From the NCBI RefSeq assembly GCF_001652915.1, contig NZ_BBQI01000098.1:62001-126000 (forward strand): DNA of 64,000 nucleotides, read 5' to 3'. Made by a program: the position numbers and the translations under genes. Positions 43,142-52,276 of the stretch are shown here, piece after piece (position 1 is the stretch's first letter; every line of letters begins with the position of its first letter). Under the pieces are notes generated by a model. It was given only the letters and a program-made list of their open reading frames with translations, searched no databases and had not been told where the DNA came from. The stretch is from Cupriavidus sp. D384 (GTDB taxonomy: Bacteria; Pseudomonadota; Gammaproteobacteria; Burkholderiales; Burkholderiaceae).

Positions 43142-43155
43142 TTGATGCAGGTCAA
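43142..43155 (+). promoter_or_regulatory. FNR/Anr box of the universal stress gene
   Basis: TTGATGCAGGTCAA has the TTGAT-N4-GTCAA form of FNR/Anr sites. A -10-like TATGCT lies at 43177-43182; with a start of transcription seven to eight bases further on, the box is centred near -41.5, the position for class II activation. Oxygen-limited induction is therefore likely. Confidence 0.7.
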
Positions 43156-43217
43156 TTAACAAGCCATGCCGCGAACTATGCTGTCTACAGCGACAACGTC
43201 AATGCGGAGGTGGATCG

Positions 43218-43673
43218 ATGTACGAACGGATTCTCGTGGCGATAGACGGTGGCCCGTCTTCGGAGTTGGCCATTTCACAGGCAGTGGGGTTGGCCAAGCA
43301 TCTGGCGGCCGAAGTCAAGGTGCTGTTCGTGGTGGACGACAGCGAACTGTTCTTCGAGTACGCCCATATCGACCCCAGCCAGATCGTGGGCGGCATGATC
43401 GATGTGGGTCAAAAGGCCCTGGCTTCCGCCGCGCGGCGCTTCGAGAACGCCAACGTGCGCTGCCTGACCGAACTGGCCGAAAAACCAGTGTCCCCTGGGA
43501 ATATCTCCGGAACCATCGTCAAATGCGCCGACCATTGGCCAGCCGACCTGATCATCATGGGCACCCATGGCCGGCGCGGCATGCGGCGCGTCATCATGGG
43601 CAGTGTGTCGGAGGGCGTGATCTCGAAGTCCAACAAGCCGGTCCTGCTGATTCGCGGCGAGACCGTGCATTGA
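43218..43673 (+). CDS. universal stress protein (UspA family)
   Basis: A 151-residue Usp domain protein beginning MYERILVAIDGG, with the ATP-binding pattern MGTHGRRGMRRVIMGSVSEGV (G-2x-G-9x-G-S). GCGGAGG lies seven bases before the ATG. An FNR/Anr box sits upstream, consistent with anaerobic or low-oxygen stress roles of such proteins. Confidence 0.92.
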   Translation: MYERILVAIDGGPSSELAISQAVGLAKHLAAEVKVLFVVDDSELFFEYAHIDPSQIVGGMIDVGQKALASAARRFENANVRCLTELAEKPVSPGNISGTIVKCADHWPADLIIMGTHGRRGMRRVIMGSVSEGVISKSNKPVLLIRGETVH

Positions 43674-43737
43674 GAGCGGGTGGCAGCAAGCTTGCCATCC
43701 TTGTCCGATTCTGCGTTGATAAACACAGACGGCGTGG

Positions 43738-44499
43738 CTAGCGTTTCAACGATTCCTGCACGCTGAGCAGGTTCTGCGGCATCACCCGGATCAGCCCGCC
43801 ACGCGGGCTGTCGATATCGGCGATCAGGGCCAGCGACAACGATACGGTCAGCGGCACCACCAGCAGCAGCACGATCTTCGTGCTTTCGGTACGCGCACCG
43901 TAGCCCTGCATCAGACTGCTGCAGAAGGCGATGATGATCATCAGCCCCCAGGCCGCCAGCGGTATGTGGTTGCGCCAGGCAGCTTCCGTGTAGCCCTGGG
44001 AGTTGATCACATCGTTCATGCCCGCCACCACCAGCGCCGTGATCGGATTCGGCGCCTCGCGGGCCGCGCCGCGCACCAGTTTCCACATCTCGTCTTCGAT
44101 CTGCGACGTCTCGGCCTCGATGCGGTCGAGTTGCCGATGATCGCGGGTCTGGTAGTAGCGGATGCGCTGCTCCAGATAGCGCGCGAGCAACGCCTTGATC
44201 GCGTCCGAATTCCGCTCGAGCAGTTCCGCGCGCAGGTATTCGGTGCCGACGGCGTTGGCTTCCTCTTCCTCCAGGTTCTTGCGCTGGTCGTACCGGCCAA
44301 CCGCCATCGACAGCGTGAAACCGATCAGCAGCGCCAGCAGCGTCAGGGTGGCCCCCTGGATGATGTTGAAGTCGTCCCGGCCGTCGCTGGCCAGTGGACG
44401 CATGCGGCGCATCACGAGCGCGCCAATGGCGGTGGCAACGCCCATCAACACCAACAGCAAGACAAACAGCAGGCCTGGATGGCCGACGAGCGGTCGCAT
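43738..44499 (-). CDS. DUF4239 membrane protein
   Basis: A 253-residue inner-membrane protein with two N-terminal TM helices (VLLLVLMGVATAIGALVM; ATLTLLALLIGFTLSMAVG), a charged helical middle (KNLEEEEANAVGTEYL, a DUF4239 signature) and two C-terminal TM helices (WGLMIIIAFCSSLM; IVLLLVVPLTVSLSLALI). The fold is bestrophin-like by family; channel function is unproven. It converges on the universal stress gene. Confidence 0.8.
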   Translation of the reverse strand: MRPLVGHPGLLFVLLLVLMGVATAIGALVMRRMRPLASDGRDDFNIIQGATLTLLALLIGFTLSMAVGRYDQRKNLEEEEANAVGTEYLRAELLERNSDAIKALLARYLEQRIRYYQTRDHRQLDRIEAETSQIEDEMWKLVRGAAREAPNPITALVVAGMNDVINSQGYTEAAWRNHIPLAAWGLMIIIAFCSSLMQGYGARTESTKIVLLLVVPLTVSLSLALIADIDSPRGGLIRVMPQNLLSVQESLKR

Positions 44500-44649
44500 G
44501 GCACCTCCCTGATGGTGGTAGGCAAATGCTGCCCAAGCCCGCTCGGCGGATCAAGTGAAAGCTTCTTTTGGTTACTTAAACAGATTCGTCGGCCATGCCC
44601 GCCATCCATTTTCCGCGACCAGGTTCTGGCGCCACGACAATGCCATCGT

Positions 44650-44665
44650 GATAACTTTTCTTATC
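44650..44665. promoter_or_regulatory. GATAA-N6-TTATC dyad before recombinase copy 2
   Basis: An A+T-rich inverted repeat in the leader of the second recombinase gene, 34 bp before ATG 44700 (7 bp before ATG 44673). It could be an operator or overlap the promoter. Confidence 0.35.
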
Positions 44666-44699
44666 GCAATATGTGTATGGCGATGCTAAACTTCGACGC

Positions 44700-46379
44700 A
44701 TGAAAAACCGCCAGTCCCAGCCCTTTGACTTTCCCGATGCCGACTCGCTTGCCGCGCTGCGTGCGTGGCACGCCGGCATGTCGACCCGGGTGGCCGTCAC
44801 GCAGTACCTGGACGCCGACCGGGCGCACGGCCAGTCGTCGCGCGGCATCCTGGGCGGCATTCGGCGGCAGCTGGCCGCCTACGCGCGCTACCGGCGTCGC
44901 GAGGATCTGGCGGTGCTGTTCGAATTCGCGGCGGCGGATCGCCCGCAGCAGGGCAGGGTGGCCGATCAGGCCATCGAGACACTGCGCAAGATGCCGCCGC
45001 CCGCACCGGCCATTGCCGACGACATCGGCATGTGGCTGGCGCCGTCCGCCGTGGCCGCGCTGCGGGCGCAAGACATCCACACGCTGGCCGACCTGACCGT
45101 ACGCATTCCTCGCCGCCGCCAGTGGTGGGCCACGATTCCCGGCCTGGGCGTCAATGGCGCGCGTCGGATCGAGGCGTTTTTTGCGGCATGGCCGGAGCTG
45201 ACGGCCCGCGCTCGCGCGCTGATCGCCACCGAACCGCGCGGCGCCATCGTGCCGTGGGAGCAGATGGGGCGCCTGCCGCATGAGGTGGATGGCTCGCTGG
45301 GCCAGTTCCGTGCCCCGCGCGAAACCTGTTCGCTCAATGCCGACAACGACTACGCCGCCATTCAGGCCTGGCTGGGCCTGCACGAATCGCCGTCCACGCA
45401 GCGCGCCTATCGCAAGGAGGCCGAGCGGCTGATCCTCTGGGCGATCATCGAAAAGGGCAGGCCGCTGTCGTCGCTGACCACCGAGGATGCCACCGCGTAC
45501 CGCAATTTCCTGCGCCAGCCCACGCCGCGCGAGCGCTGGGTGGGCCCGGCGCGGCCTCGCACCGCGCCCGACTGGAAGCCGTTCACCGACGCACTGTCGC
45601 CGCGCTCGGCCGCTTACACGCTGCAGGTGCTGGGGGCGCTGTTCCGCTGGCTGGTCCAGCAGCGCTATGTGCTGGCGAACCCGTTTGCGGGTCTGAAGGT
45701 GCGGGGCGGCGCCAAGACGGCTGCGCTTGATGTATCGCACGCGTTTTCGGAAGGCGAATGGATGCTGACGCGCAGCATCGCGGATGGGCTGGAATGGTCG
45801 TATGGCTGGGAAGCCCCGGCCGCGCAGCGGCTGCGCTTCATCCTTGACTTCACCTATGCCACCGGGCTGCGGGCCAGCGAACTGGTAGGGGCGACGCTAC
45901 GCAATATCGAGACCGATATCCATGGCGACCACTGGCTGCACCTGGTGGGCAAGGGCGCCAAGGCCGGCCGGGTGGCGCTGCCGCCGTTGGCCCGCAATGC
46001 ACTGGATCGCTACCTGGTGGAGCGGGGCCTGCCGGTGACGCGCGCGCAATGGGATCCGTCCACGCTGATCGTCGGCAACCTGGGCCCGGACGAAAGCGGC
46101 GGCATTACCGGCGCGCGGCTCTGGATGATCATCAAGCGATTCTTTGGTACCGCCGCCGACCAGCTGGACGCGGAGCGCCCGGCCACCGCCGAAAAGCTGC
46201 GCCGCGCCAGCCCGCACTGGCTGCGCCACACCCATGCCACCCATGCGCTGGCCCGCGGCGCGGAGCTGACCACGGTGCGCGACAACCTGCGCCATGCGTC
46301 GGTGTCGACCACGTCGCTGTACCTGCACGGCGACAGCGTCAAGCGCGCGCGGCAGATGGAGGATGCGTTCGGCGGATAG
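44700..46379 (+). CDS. DUF3701-type tyrosine recombinase, copy 2
   Basis: A 559-residue tyrosine recombinase, paralogous to the one at 2.7 kb: DUF3701 N-terminus with a helix-hairpin-helix (IPGLGVNGARRIEAFF), core-binding domain (STQRAYRKEAERLILWAI) and catalytic domain with Arg in ATGLRASEL, HWLRHTHATHAL, His in LRHASVSTT and Tyr in SLYLHGDS. Spacing and layout match copy 1, but overall identity looks moderate, so the duplication is old. ATG 44673 is nine codons upstream. No phage or island genes adjoin it. Confidence 0.88.
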   Translation: MKNRQSQPFDFPDADSLAALRAWHAGMSTRVAVTQYLDADRAHGQSSRGILGGIRRQLAAYARYRRREDLAVLFEFAAADRPQQGRVADQAIETLRKMPPPAPAIADDIGMWLAPSAVAALRAQDIHTLADLTVRIPRRRQWWATIPGLGVNGARRIEAFFAAWPELTARARALIATEPRGAIVPWEQMGRLPHEVDGSLGQFRAPRETCSLNADNDYAAIQAWLGLHESPSTQRAYRKEAERLILWAIIEKGRPLSSLTTEDATAYRNFLRQPTPRERWVGPARPRTAPDWKPFTDALSPRSAAYTLQVLGALFRWLVQQRYVLANPFAGLKVRGGAKTAALDVSHAFSEGEWMLTRSIADGLEWSYGWEAPAAQRLRFILDFTYATGLRASELVGATLRNIETDIHGDHWLHLVGKGAKAGRVALPPLARNALDRYLVERGLPVTRAQWDPSTLIVGNLGPDESGGITGARLWMIIKRFFGTAADQLDAERPATAEKLRRASPHWLRHTHATHALARGAELTTVRDNLRHASVSTTSLYLHGDSVKRARQMEDAFGG

Positions 46380-46391
46380 CGGAAACGGCGA

Positions 46392-46407
46392 GCGCCCAGC
46401 AGGGCGC
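46392..46407. terminator. GCGCCC-AGCA-GGGCGC hairpin between convergent genes
   Basis: A perfect 6-bp stem with a 4-base loop fills the 35-bp gap between the recombinase and the tolC-like gene. No T tract follows on either strand. Confidence 0.45.
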
Positions 46408-46414
46408 GCGATGG

Positions 46415-47968
46415 CTACTGCGTCTTGCCGATGTCGCCCGCAGCCAGCGCCAGCGTGGCGGCCGCGGCAAGCGCGGCGCTATAGGCATCGGCCGACGCAT
46501 TGCGCGCCAGCAGCAGCTGGTTCTGCGCCAGGTTGGCCTCGGTCACCGTCCCCACGCCCTTGCGATAGGCGGCGAACGCGGCGTCATATGTGGTCTGCGC
46601 GGCATCGGCCAGGGCCCGGGCGGCGTCGTAGGCAGCCAGGCTCGATTCCAGCGCGCTCTGGCTGACCACCACCTGACGCACCGATTCCTCCTTGGCCCGG
46701 GTCAGTTTGGCCGACGCGCTATCCACGTCGTTACGCGCCTGCGCCAGCACGGCGGAGCGCATGCCGCCGTCGTAGATCGGCAAGGTTACCCCCAGGAATA
46801 CGCTGTTGCCGTACCGATAGCCGTTGAGGTTGACCGTCGGCGGCTGCTGGCCGACCGGCGGAATGGCCGTGATGGCGGAGCCGCCCGACGCATACGATGC
46901 AAACGCCGACATGAAGACCTTGGGCAGGAACGCCGCCTCGGCCGCCTTCACACGGGCCTGGTTGGCGCGTTCCAGCGCATAGGCGCCCAGCACGTCGGGC
47001 CGCTGGGCAATCGCGCGTTCCACGATCTGCTCGACCGAACTGCGCAATGCCGGCGACAACGGGCGTACCGGCATCTCGGCAATCAGGGGCTTCGACAGCG
47101 GCGAGATGCCGATGGCCGTCACCAGCCCCAGGTAGGCATCGGTCTCCGCGCCCTGCGCCTGCACCATGGCAAGGTTGGTCTGGGCGCGGTTCTGGGTGGC
47201 CTGCGCCACCTCCACCACCGTCCCGACGCCGCGCGCAAAGCGCGCCTTGGCCGCTGTCAGCACCGCGTCGGCGTTCGTCATGGCCTGATCCACCGTGGCG
47301 CGCCGCGAGCGCGCGGCCTGATAGCGGTAGAACGCCACGCTGACATCGTGAATGATGCGCTGATGCATGGCCGTAAAGGCGATATTCGCGGCCACCGTGG
47401 CCTGTTCGGCCGCTTCGACCAGGCCCGCCCGCTCACCAAAATCGAACAGCAGCCATTGCAGAGACACCACCGAGATTGCCCCGTGATGCGACGCGTCCAC
47501 GCCCGCCGTGCCCAGCGCCGTGTTGCTTGATAGGCGGCCGTTTTGCCAGCCGCCCATCGCCGCCACCGAGATCTGCGGCAGATACGTGCTGCGGGCAATG
47601 CCGGTAGCCAGCGCCGCATTGCGGGCATCGTTCCAGGCCACGCGCGTAAGCGGGTTCGACGATTCGGCCAGGTCGATCAGCTCGGCCAGCGTATACGGAT
47701 GCATGGCGTCGAGCTGGGCTGGCGGGGCGATGGTCGCCAGCGCCGAGTTGGCCGGCAGCGTGTAGTCGGACGGCCGGTTCTGTGGCGCGGGCCGGCTGGG
47801 CGCACCGGCCACGATCTCGCCCGTGCCGGTGGTCTGCGGCTGCCAGGGCCGGTCGGCCTGCGGCGGGGCCAGGTCCAGCGCCGACGTGGCGCAGCCGGAC
47901 ACCACCAGCGCGAACACAGCCAGCGCGGGACCTATCGGCAGGCGTGCCAGCGGATCAGGTTTGTGCAT
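46415..47968 (-). CDS. outer-membrane efflux lipoprotein (TolC/MdtP type)
   Basis: A 517-residue RND-type outer membrane factor with a lipoprotein signal (FALVVSGCATS) and two OEP repeats (LAELIDLAESSNPLTRVAWNDARN, shortened LIDLAESSNPLTRVAW; GVGTVVEVAQATQNRAQTNLA, shortened GVGTVVEVAQATQNRAQ; GVGTVTEANLAQNQLLLA). It is the last gene of a ytcA-like/HlyD/FUSC/OEP operon, the order of E. coli ytcA-mdtNOP. It overlaps the FUSC gene by 14 bases. Confidence 0.9.
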   Translation of the reverse strand: MHKPDPLARLPIGPALAVFALVVSGCATSALDLAPPQADRPWQPQTTGTGEIVAGAPSRPAPQNRPSDYTLPANSALATIAPPAQLDAMHPYTLAELIDLAESSNPLTRVAWNDARNAALATGIARSTYLPQISVAAMGGWQNGRLSSNTALGTAGVDASHHGAISVVSLQWLLFDFGERAGLVEAAEQATVAANIAFTAMHQRIIHDVSVAFYRYQAARSRRATVDQAMTNADAVLTAAKARFARGVGTVVEVAQATQNRAQTNLAMVQAQGAETDAYLGLVTAIGISPLSKPLIAEMPVRPLSPALRSSVEQIVERAIAQRPDVLGAYALERANQARVKAAEAAFLPKVFMSAFASYASGGSAITAIPPVGQQPPTVNLNGYRYGNSVFLGVTLPIYDGGMRSAVLAQARNDVDSASAKLTRAKEESVRQVVVSQSALESSLAAYDAARALADAAQTTYDAAFAAYRKGVGTVTEANLAQNQLLLARNASADAYSAALAAAATLALAAGDIGKTQ

Positions 47969-49970
47969 GCGATGCAGGTGGATGGGCGGGCCCGGACGGC
48001 GAGTCGGCCAGCTGTTTGTCGACGATGGCCAGCAGGGCATCGCGGGTTCGGGTATCGGCGTCGGTCGCGGGCGGCACCGACGGGGCGGGCGATGCCGGCG
48101 GCTGCGCAGTCCTCACAGCATGGAGCCGCGCAGCCACGGCGGGATCGCCCGGAAACCGCTCCGCCAGCAGGAATAGCGGGCCTGCCACGGCATCCAGCAC
48201 GCCAAGCCGGCGCCGGTGCTGGTCGATCCACACCAGCCCCGGGCCGACTCTGGCCGGCTCGTAGCGGGCCAGCGCCAGATCCTGCGCGATCGCCCCTTGC
48301 AGACCCAGCGCCGTGGCCGCGTGCTGGCGCCGCTGTTCCGATTGACCGGCCGCCACCAGTTCCTGCCACTGGCTTACCAGGGCATTCAGGGCGCTCTCGA
48401 TTCGGCCGGCGATGCTGACCGGCCAGATACGCGTGAACACCAGATAGACCACGAGGTTGCCGATCAGGATACCGATCACGCGGTCGCGGACAATGGTCAG
48501 GTCGAATCCCGGTGACGGCCCCTGGATCACGCAGAGATAGAACGCGAACGCGATCTGAAAGCCCGCGTACGCGATGCGCGGCGACCCCATGGCAACCCAC
48601 GCCGACAGCCAGGTGCCCGCGAACACCAGTGCCAGCAGGCCACCCACCGAATCGAGCATCGGCACGACATAGACGATGGCCGCCGTACCCAGCGCCGCGC
48701 CGATCAGGCAGCCCGCCAGCCGCAGCACGAGCTTTTCCACCGATTCCGCCGCCGTGCCCAGCGACACCAGATAGACAGTGATAAAGCAGGTATGGATGCC
48801 CGGCCAGTTGAGCTGCTGGTAGAGCAGGTAGCAGAACATGGCCGCGCCCGTGGTTTTCAGGGCGTAGTGGATGTGCGACCGGTTGGTGAAGGCATCGGCA
48901 TCCAGAAAGCCGCCTGGCTTCTTGCCGGTTGCCTGGGGCTCAGGGCTGACCGGTGCAGCGGCTTCAGCTGGGGCGACAGCGGCAGCTTCAGGCTCGGCAT
49001 AGCGCGCGATGGCATGGCGCAGTTCCGCCAGGACTGACTGCTGCAGCGGGGACAAGCCCGTCGCGTCAGGCTGCGTCACCCCGGTATCCACCGCGATATC
49101 CACTGGATAGCCACCGGCGTCAAGCATCCGCGCCATCTCGTCGAGCGTATCGGCGATGGGGTCGGCAAACGCGGCCGGCAATCTGGCGCCATCCTGCCGG
49201 CCGATGACGTCCGCCGCCATCAGGATCGCCATGGTCGACGCCATCGCCTGCCGCAATGCTGCGACATCGGCCGTATTCGCGCTACCTTCGAACTTCGCCA
49301 GCTTCAGCCAGCCTGCCACGGGCTGCACGCCGTCGCGCAGTGCTTCGGCAACAGCCGTGCCGCCCGCTTCGGGATACCGCAGGCCCTGCGCCGCCACCCG
49401 CACGCAGTGCGCCAGGCGAGCCCCGGCCAGCCGGCGCGGCGACGGGCCGATCAGCAGGTTCACCACCACATTGGCGCCGATCGGGATTGCCACCATCAGC
49501 CATGCGTAGAGCAGCGCCCGGGTAGCCACCTCGCCGCCGGGCACCAGGCCCAGTTCGTCGAGTCCGAAGCCGATGATCATGGCTACGATGGCCCCCACCG
49601 GCCGCAGCTTGCTGGCCGAGGTCAGGAACAGCAGCCCGGCGGACATGACGGCCATGCACGCCACGCGCAGCAGGTCGCTGTCGAGCGTGAACCTGGCGAG
49701 CACGATCACCAGCCCCACGATGATGCTGACCAGCACCAGCATGCCCACGCTCATCACGATGCTGCTGGTACGGTCGGCGCGATTGATAAAGAAGATCACA
49801 TAGGCCGAAATGGCCGCTTCGGGGGTGCCGTAGATGGCCGCGACGAGCGCCGTCAGCGTGCTGGCCGCTGCAATGCGCGTGGTGGCGGCGGCGCGCCCCG
49901 GGAACGGGGCCAGCAGGGCGCCGATATCGGCCAGGCCCAGTCGGGATCGCTCAGCGGCAGGCTGCGCCAT
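47955..49970 (-). CDS. FUSC-family inner-membrane transporter (MdtO/AaeB type)
   Basis: A 671-residue protein with two blocks of TM helices separated by a hydrophilic middle (MASTMAILMAADVIGRQD; PAEAAAPVSPEPQATGKK). FUSC/AaeB proteins export aromatic acids or drugs with an HlyD adaptor and an outer-membrane channel, which are encoded on either side. It overlaps the HlyD gene by 20 bases. Confidence 0.88.
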   Translation of the reverse strand: MAQPAAERSRLGLADIGALLAPFPGRAAATTRIAAASTLTALVAAIYGTPEAAISAYVIFFINRADRTSSIVMSVGMLVLVSIIVGLVIVLARFTLDSDLLRVACMAVMSAGLLFLTSASKLRPVGAIVAMIIGFGLDELGLVPGGEVATRALLYAWLMVAIPIGANVVVNLLIGPSPRRLAGARLAHCVRVAAQGLRYPEAGGTAVAEALRDGVQPVAGWLKLAKFEGSANTADVAALRQAMASTMAILMAADVIGRQDGARLPAAFADPIADTLDEMARMLDAGGYPVDIAVDTGVTQPDATGLSPLQQSVLAELRHAIARYAEPEAAAVAPAEAAAPVSPEPQATGKKPGGFLDADAFTNRSHIHYALKTTGAAMFCYLLYQQLNWPGIHTCFITVYLVSLGTAAESVEKLVLRLAGCLIGAALGTAAIVYVVPMLDSVGGLLALVFAGTWLSAWVAMGSPRIAYAGFQIAFAFYLCVIQGPSPGFDLTIVRDRVIGILIGNLVVYLVFTRIWPVSIAGRIESALNALVSQWQELVAAGQSEQRRQHAATALGLQGAIAQDLALARYEPARVGPGLVWIDQHRRRLGVLDAVAGPLFLLAERFPGDPAVAARLHAVRTAQPPASPAPSVPPATDADTRTRDALLAIVDKQLADSPSGPAHPPASHAQT

Positions 49971-51000
49971 GCCGCACCTCGACCGTTGCGCTGGCGCCTA
50001 CGCGGGCCAGCGTTTCCGGCGGTTCTTCGAGCTTGATCCGCACCGGAAAGCGGTGCGCGACGCGCACCCAGTTCACCGACGGCTGCACATAGGGCAAGGC
50101 GCGCGGCAGGTTGAGCCGGTCGGTATCGGTAATGCCCACGCCGATGCCCTGTATCGTGCCGCGCAGCGCGTGGCGCCGGTCGATCATCGAATACACGGTG
50201 GCACAGTCGCCCACATGGATACCGGCCAGCTCGGTTTCGCGGAAGTTGGCTACCGCAAACCATTCTCCGGTATCGACCAGCAGGAACAGCGACTGGTTCG
50301 GGATCACGACCTCGCCCGCCAACGACCGCAGGCTGCTGACCCGGCCGGCGTGCGGGGCACGGACCACGGTGTCGTCCAGCGCGCGCTGGGCAATGGCCAG
50401 CGCCGCCTGGCGCGCCTGCACGGTGGCCTGGGCATCGTCCTCGCTGCCCACGGCCTGCGACGTGGTAGCGCGCTGCAACTGGGCCTGTTTCAGGGTCACC
50501 GCCGCGTCGCGCCAGGCCACTTCGGCCTGATCGAGCTGCTGCTTCGGTACATAGCCCTCGGCGGCCAGCGGACGCAGGCGCTCCACGGTGCGTGCCGTCA
50601 GCGCGTAGTTCTGCTCGGCACGTGCAATCTGTTCCGAAGCCACCGATGCCGTGCCGCGCTCGGTGCCGATGGCACGGCGGCGCGTGCCCAGCATGGCTTT
50701 TGCCAGTTCCAGGTCTGCCTGCGCCTGGGCCAGCGCCAGACGGTAGGGCACGGGATCGATCTCGAACAGGACCTGGTCCCTGGCAACCTGCTGGTTCTCG
50801 GTGACCAGGATGCGCGCGATGCGTCCGCCGACCGGAGAGGCCACATGCACGAAGTCGGCATCGAGCGCGGCATCGTCGGTGGAGGGATAGCGAACCGTGC
50901 GCTGCCATGCGTAGACGGAAAGCAGCACGGCCAGCAGGACAATTGCAAAGGCAATCAATTTGCCGCGCAGCGGTGCCCGGTTGATACCTGCCATTTTCAT
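49951..51000 (-). CDS. HlyD-family membrane-fusion adaptor (MdtN type)
   Basis: A 349-residue adaptor: N-terminal TM helix (LIAFAIVLLAVLLSVYAW), biotinyl-lipoyl halves (VASPVGGRIARILV ... VVRAPHAGRVSSL), an alpha-hairpin and a beta-barrel domain (WFAVANFRETELAGI). It bridges the FUSC pump to the outer-membrane channel. ATG 51000 overlaps the stop of the small lipoprotein gene (ATGA). Confidence 0.9.
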   Translation of the reverse strand: MKMAGINRAPLRGKLIAFAIVLLAVLLSVYAWQRTVRYPSTDDAALDADFVHVASPVGGRIARILVTENQQVARDQVLFEIDPVPYRLALAQAQADLELAKAMLGTRRRAIGTERGTASVASEQIARAEQNYALTARTVERLRPLAAEGYVPKQQLDQAEVAWRDAAVTLKQAQLQRATTSQAVGSEDDAQATVQARQAALAIAQRALDDTVVRAPHAGRVSSLRSLAGEVVIPNQSLFLLVDTGEWFAVANFRETELAGIHVGDCATVYSMIDRRHALRGTIQGIGVGITDTDRLNLPRALPYVQPSVNWVRVAHRFPVRIKLEEPPETLARVGASATVEVRHGAACR

Positions 51001-51269
51001 GGAAAATGCCCCGTGCCGATTAACCAGACGATTTCGGCAATCATCAGTCCGATTGCCGTATTGACCAGCAGTTGCCACCGGACGGTTTCCGCCCAGCCGG
51101 TTGTCACGAATATCCGCCAGGCTACCAGCGCGCCCGCGATGCCGACCAGCGCGCTCAGGAGCCAGAGCGGAAAATAGGCACCGAACAGAGGCACGGACGG
51201 CGCGCCCGCGCAGCCATATAGCGGGGCAATCAATGCAGCGAGCAATAGCAGGCGTGGCAGGCGTGCCAT
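50997..51269 (-). CDS. ytcA: YtcA-family small lipoprotein
   Basis: A 90-residue protein with a lipoprotein signal (LLLLAALIAPLYGCAGAPS) and two TM helices (LWLLSALVGIAGALVAWRIF; LLVNTAIGLMIAEIVWLIG), matching the YtcA family that precedes mdtNOP in E. coli. A GTG at 51305 would give a longer N-terminus, but ATG 51269 places the signal properly. It is the first gene of the efflux operon. Confidence 0.82.
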   Translation of the reverse strand: MARLPRLLLLAALIAPLYGCAGAPSVPLFGAYFPLWLLSALVGIAGALVAWRIFVTTGWAETVRWQLLVNTAIGLMIAEIVWLIGTGHFP

Positions 51270-51308
51270 GGGCAGGATGGCATGGACGGGCCGGAAAATG
51301 GTCACGCC

Positions 51309-51346
51309 AATATAGCAGCGCCGAATCGGGATTGTCCAAGGGACAA
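51309..51346 (-). promoter_or_regulatory. promoter and operator of the ytcA efflux operon
   Basis: On the minus strand TGGACA (51333-51338), an 18-bp spacer and TATATT (51309-51314) form a good sigma-70 promoter. The perfect palindrome TTGTCC-aag-GGACAA (51332-51346, plus strand) overlaps the -35 box, as expected for a repressor operator. No repressor gene is adjacent. Confidence 0.6.
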
Positions 51347-51395
51347 AGAAAATTTAAAGTGGCGGCTGAAAATGCCAAACCAGAAAGGGCAACCA

Positions 51396-52271
51396 ATGCG
51401 CAGGGAAGTACAGGCTGGCGATATCGAGCTGGGCAACCCGCTCAAATCGGCCCTGGTCGACGAACTTGGTTTTCCCGTAGCTGACGAGGGAACCGTCTTC
51501 AACACGGCCGAGGAACGCATGCTTGCGCTGCAGGGAGGCCGCTGCTTCTGGGCCGACGACCTGGCGCCACTGCGGGCCGATACCCCCAATGCCGCCTGGC
51601 ACGACCGCTATGGCCTGCTGGTTGGCACGCTGCTGCACGTGAAGCGGCCCGGCGATGCCCACCGGGCGGCGGTGAGCCGCCTGATCGGCTTCAACGACGG
51701 CGCGGCATTCATCGGCTGGCCTGGCCTGGCCGGCGTTCCCGCCGAGATCGACGACGGCGAAACCGTGCTGTTTCGCGGGTTTTCCGGCACCAATATCCAC
51801 AGCTTCTCGGCGCGGGTCCAGGCCACGTCGCGCACGCCATTCCCGTACTGGATGCTCGATGACATCCGGCATCTTGAGGCCCGCGAATTGCGCGGCAGCA
51901 TCCGGGTGCCCGTGCGGCTGGTGGCGTCGCTGTCGCTGGCCGATGGCCCGGCGGCGCCGCAGACCGTGCTGATTACCGACCTGAGCACCGGCGGCGCGTC
52001 GATTTCCACCGCATCGAGCCAATTTGACACGCCGGGCCAGCAGGTGCTGCTGGAATTCACACTGCGCGCGGCGGGCCTGAAGAAAAAGCTGTCGATCGAG
52101 GGCTGGACGCGCGAAGACCCCGACGTCGATGCCACCGAGCCGTTCCGCCATGTGGGGGTGTCCTTCGACACCTATGGCGAGCGCGAATCGCTGCTGCTGT
52201 ATTCATTCATCCACGAACAGCTGCTTGAGAGCGCAACCATGCGGCCGGGAGGCAAGGGCAGCGAGGGGTAG
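51396..52271 (+). CDS. PilZ-domain (YcgR-like) c-di-GMP receptor
   Basis: A 291-residue protein with an N-terminal YcgR-like beta domain and a C-terminal PilZ domain. The c-di-GMP-binding residues are visible: RxxxR in LRGSIRVPVRL and the D-x-S-x-x-G motif in DLSTGGASI. YcgR-type proteins slow flagellar rotation; other outputs are possible. ATG 51396 has AAGGG six bases upstream; ATG 51372 is an alternative. It stands alone, divergent from the efflux operon. Confidence 0.87.
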   Translation: MRREVQAGDIELGNPLKSALVDELGFPVADEGTVFNTAEERMLALQGGRCFWADDLAPLRADTPNAAWHDRYGLLVGTLLHVKRPGDAHRAAVSRLIGFNDGAAFIGWPGLAGVPAEIDDGETVLFRGFSGTNIHSFSARVQATSRTPFPYWMLDDIRHLEARELRGSIRVPVRLVASLSLADGPAAPQTVLITDLSTGGASISTASSQFDTPGQQVLLEFTLRAAGLKKKLSIEGWTREDPDVDATEPFRHVGVSFDTYGERESLLLYSFIHEQLLESATMRPGGKGSEG

Positions 52272-52276
52272 GCCGC

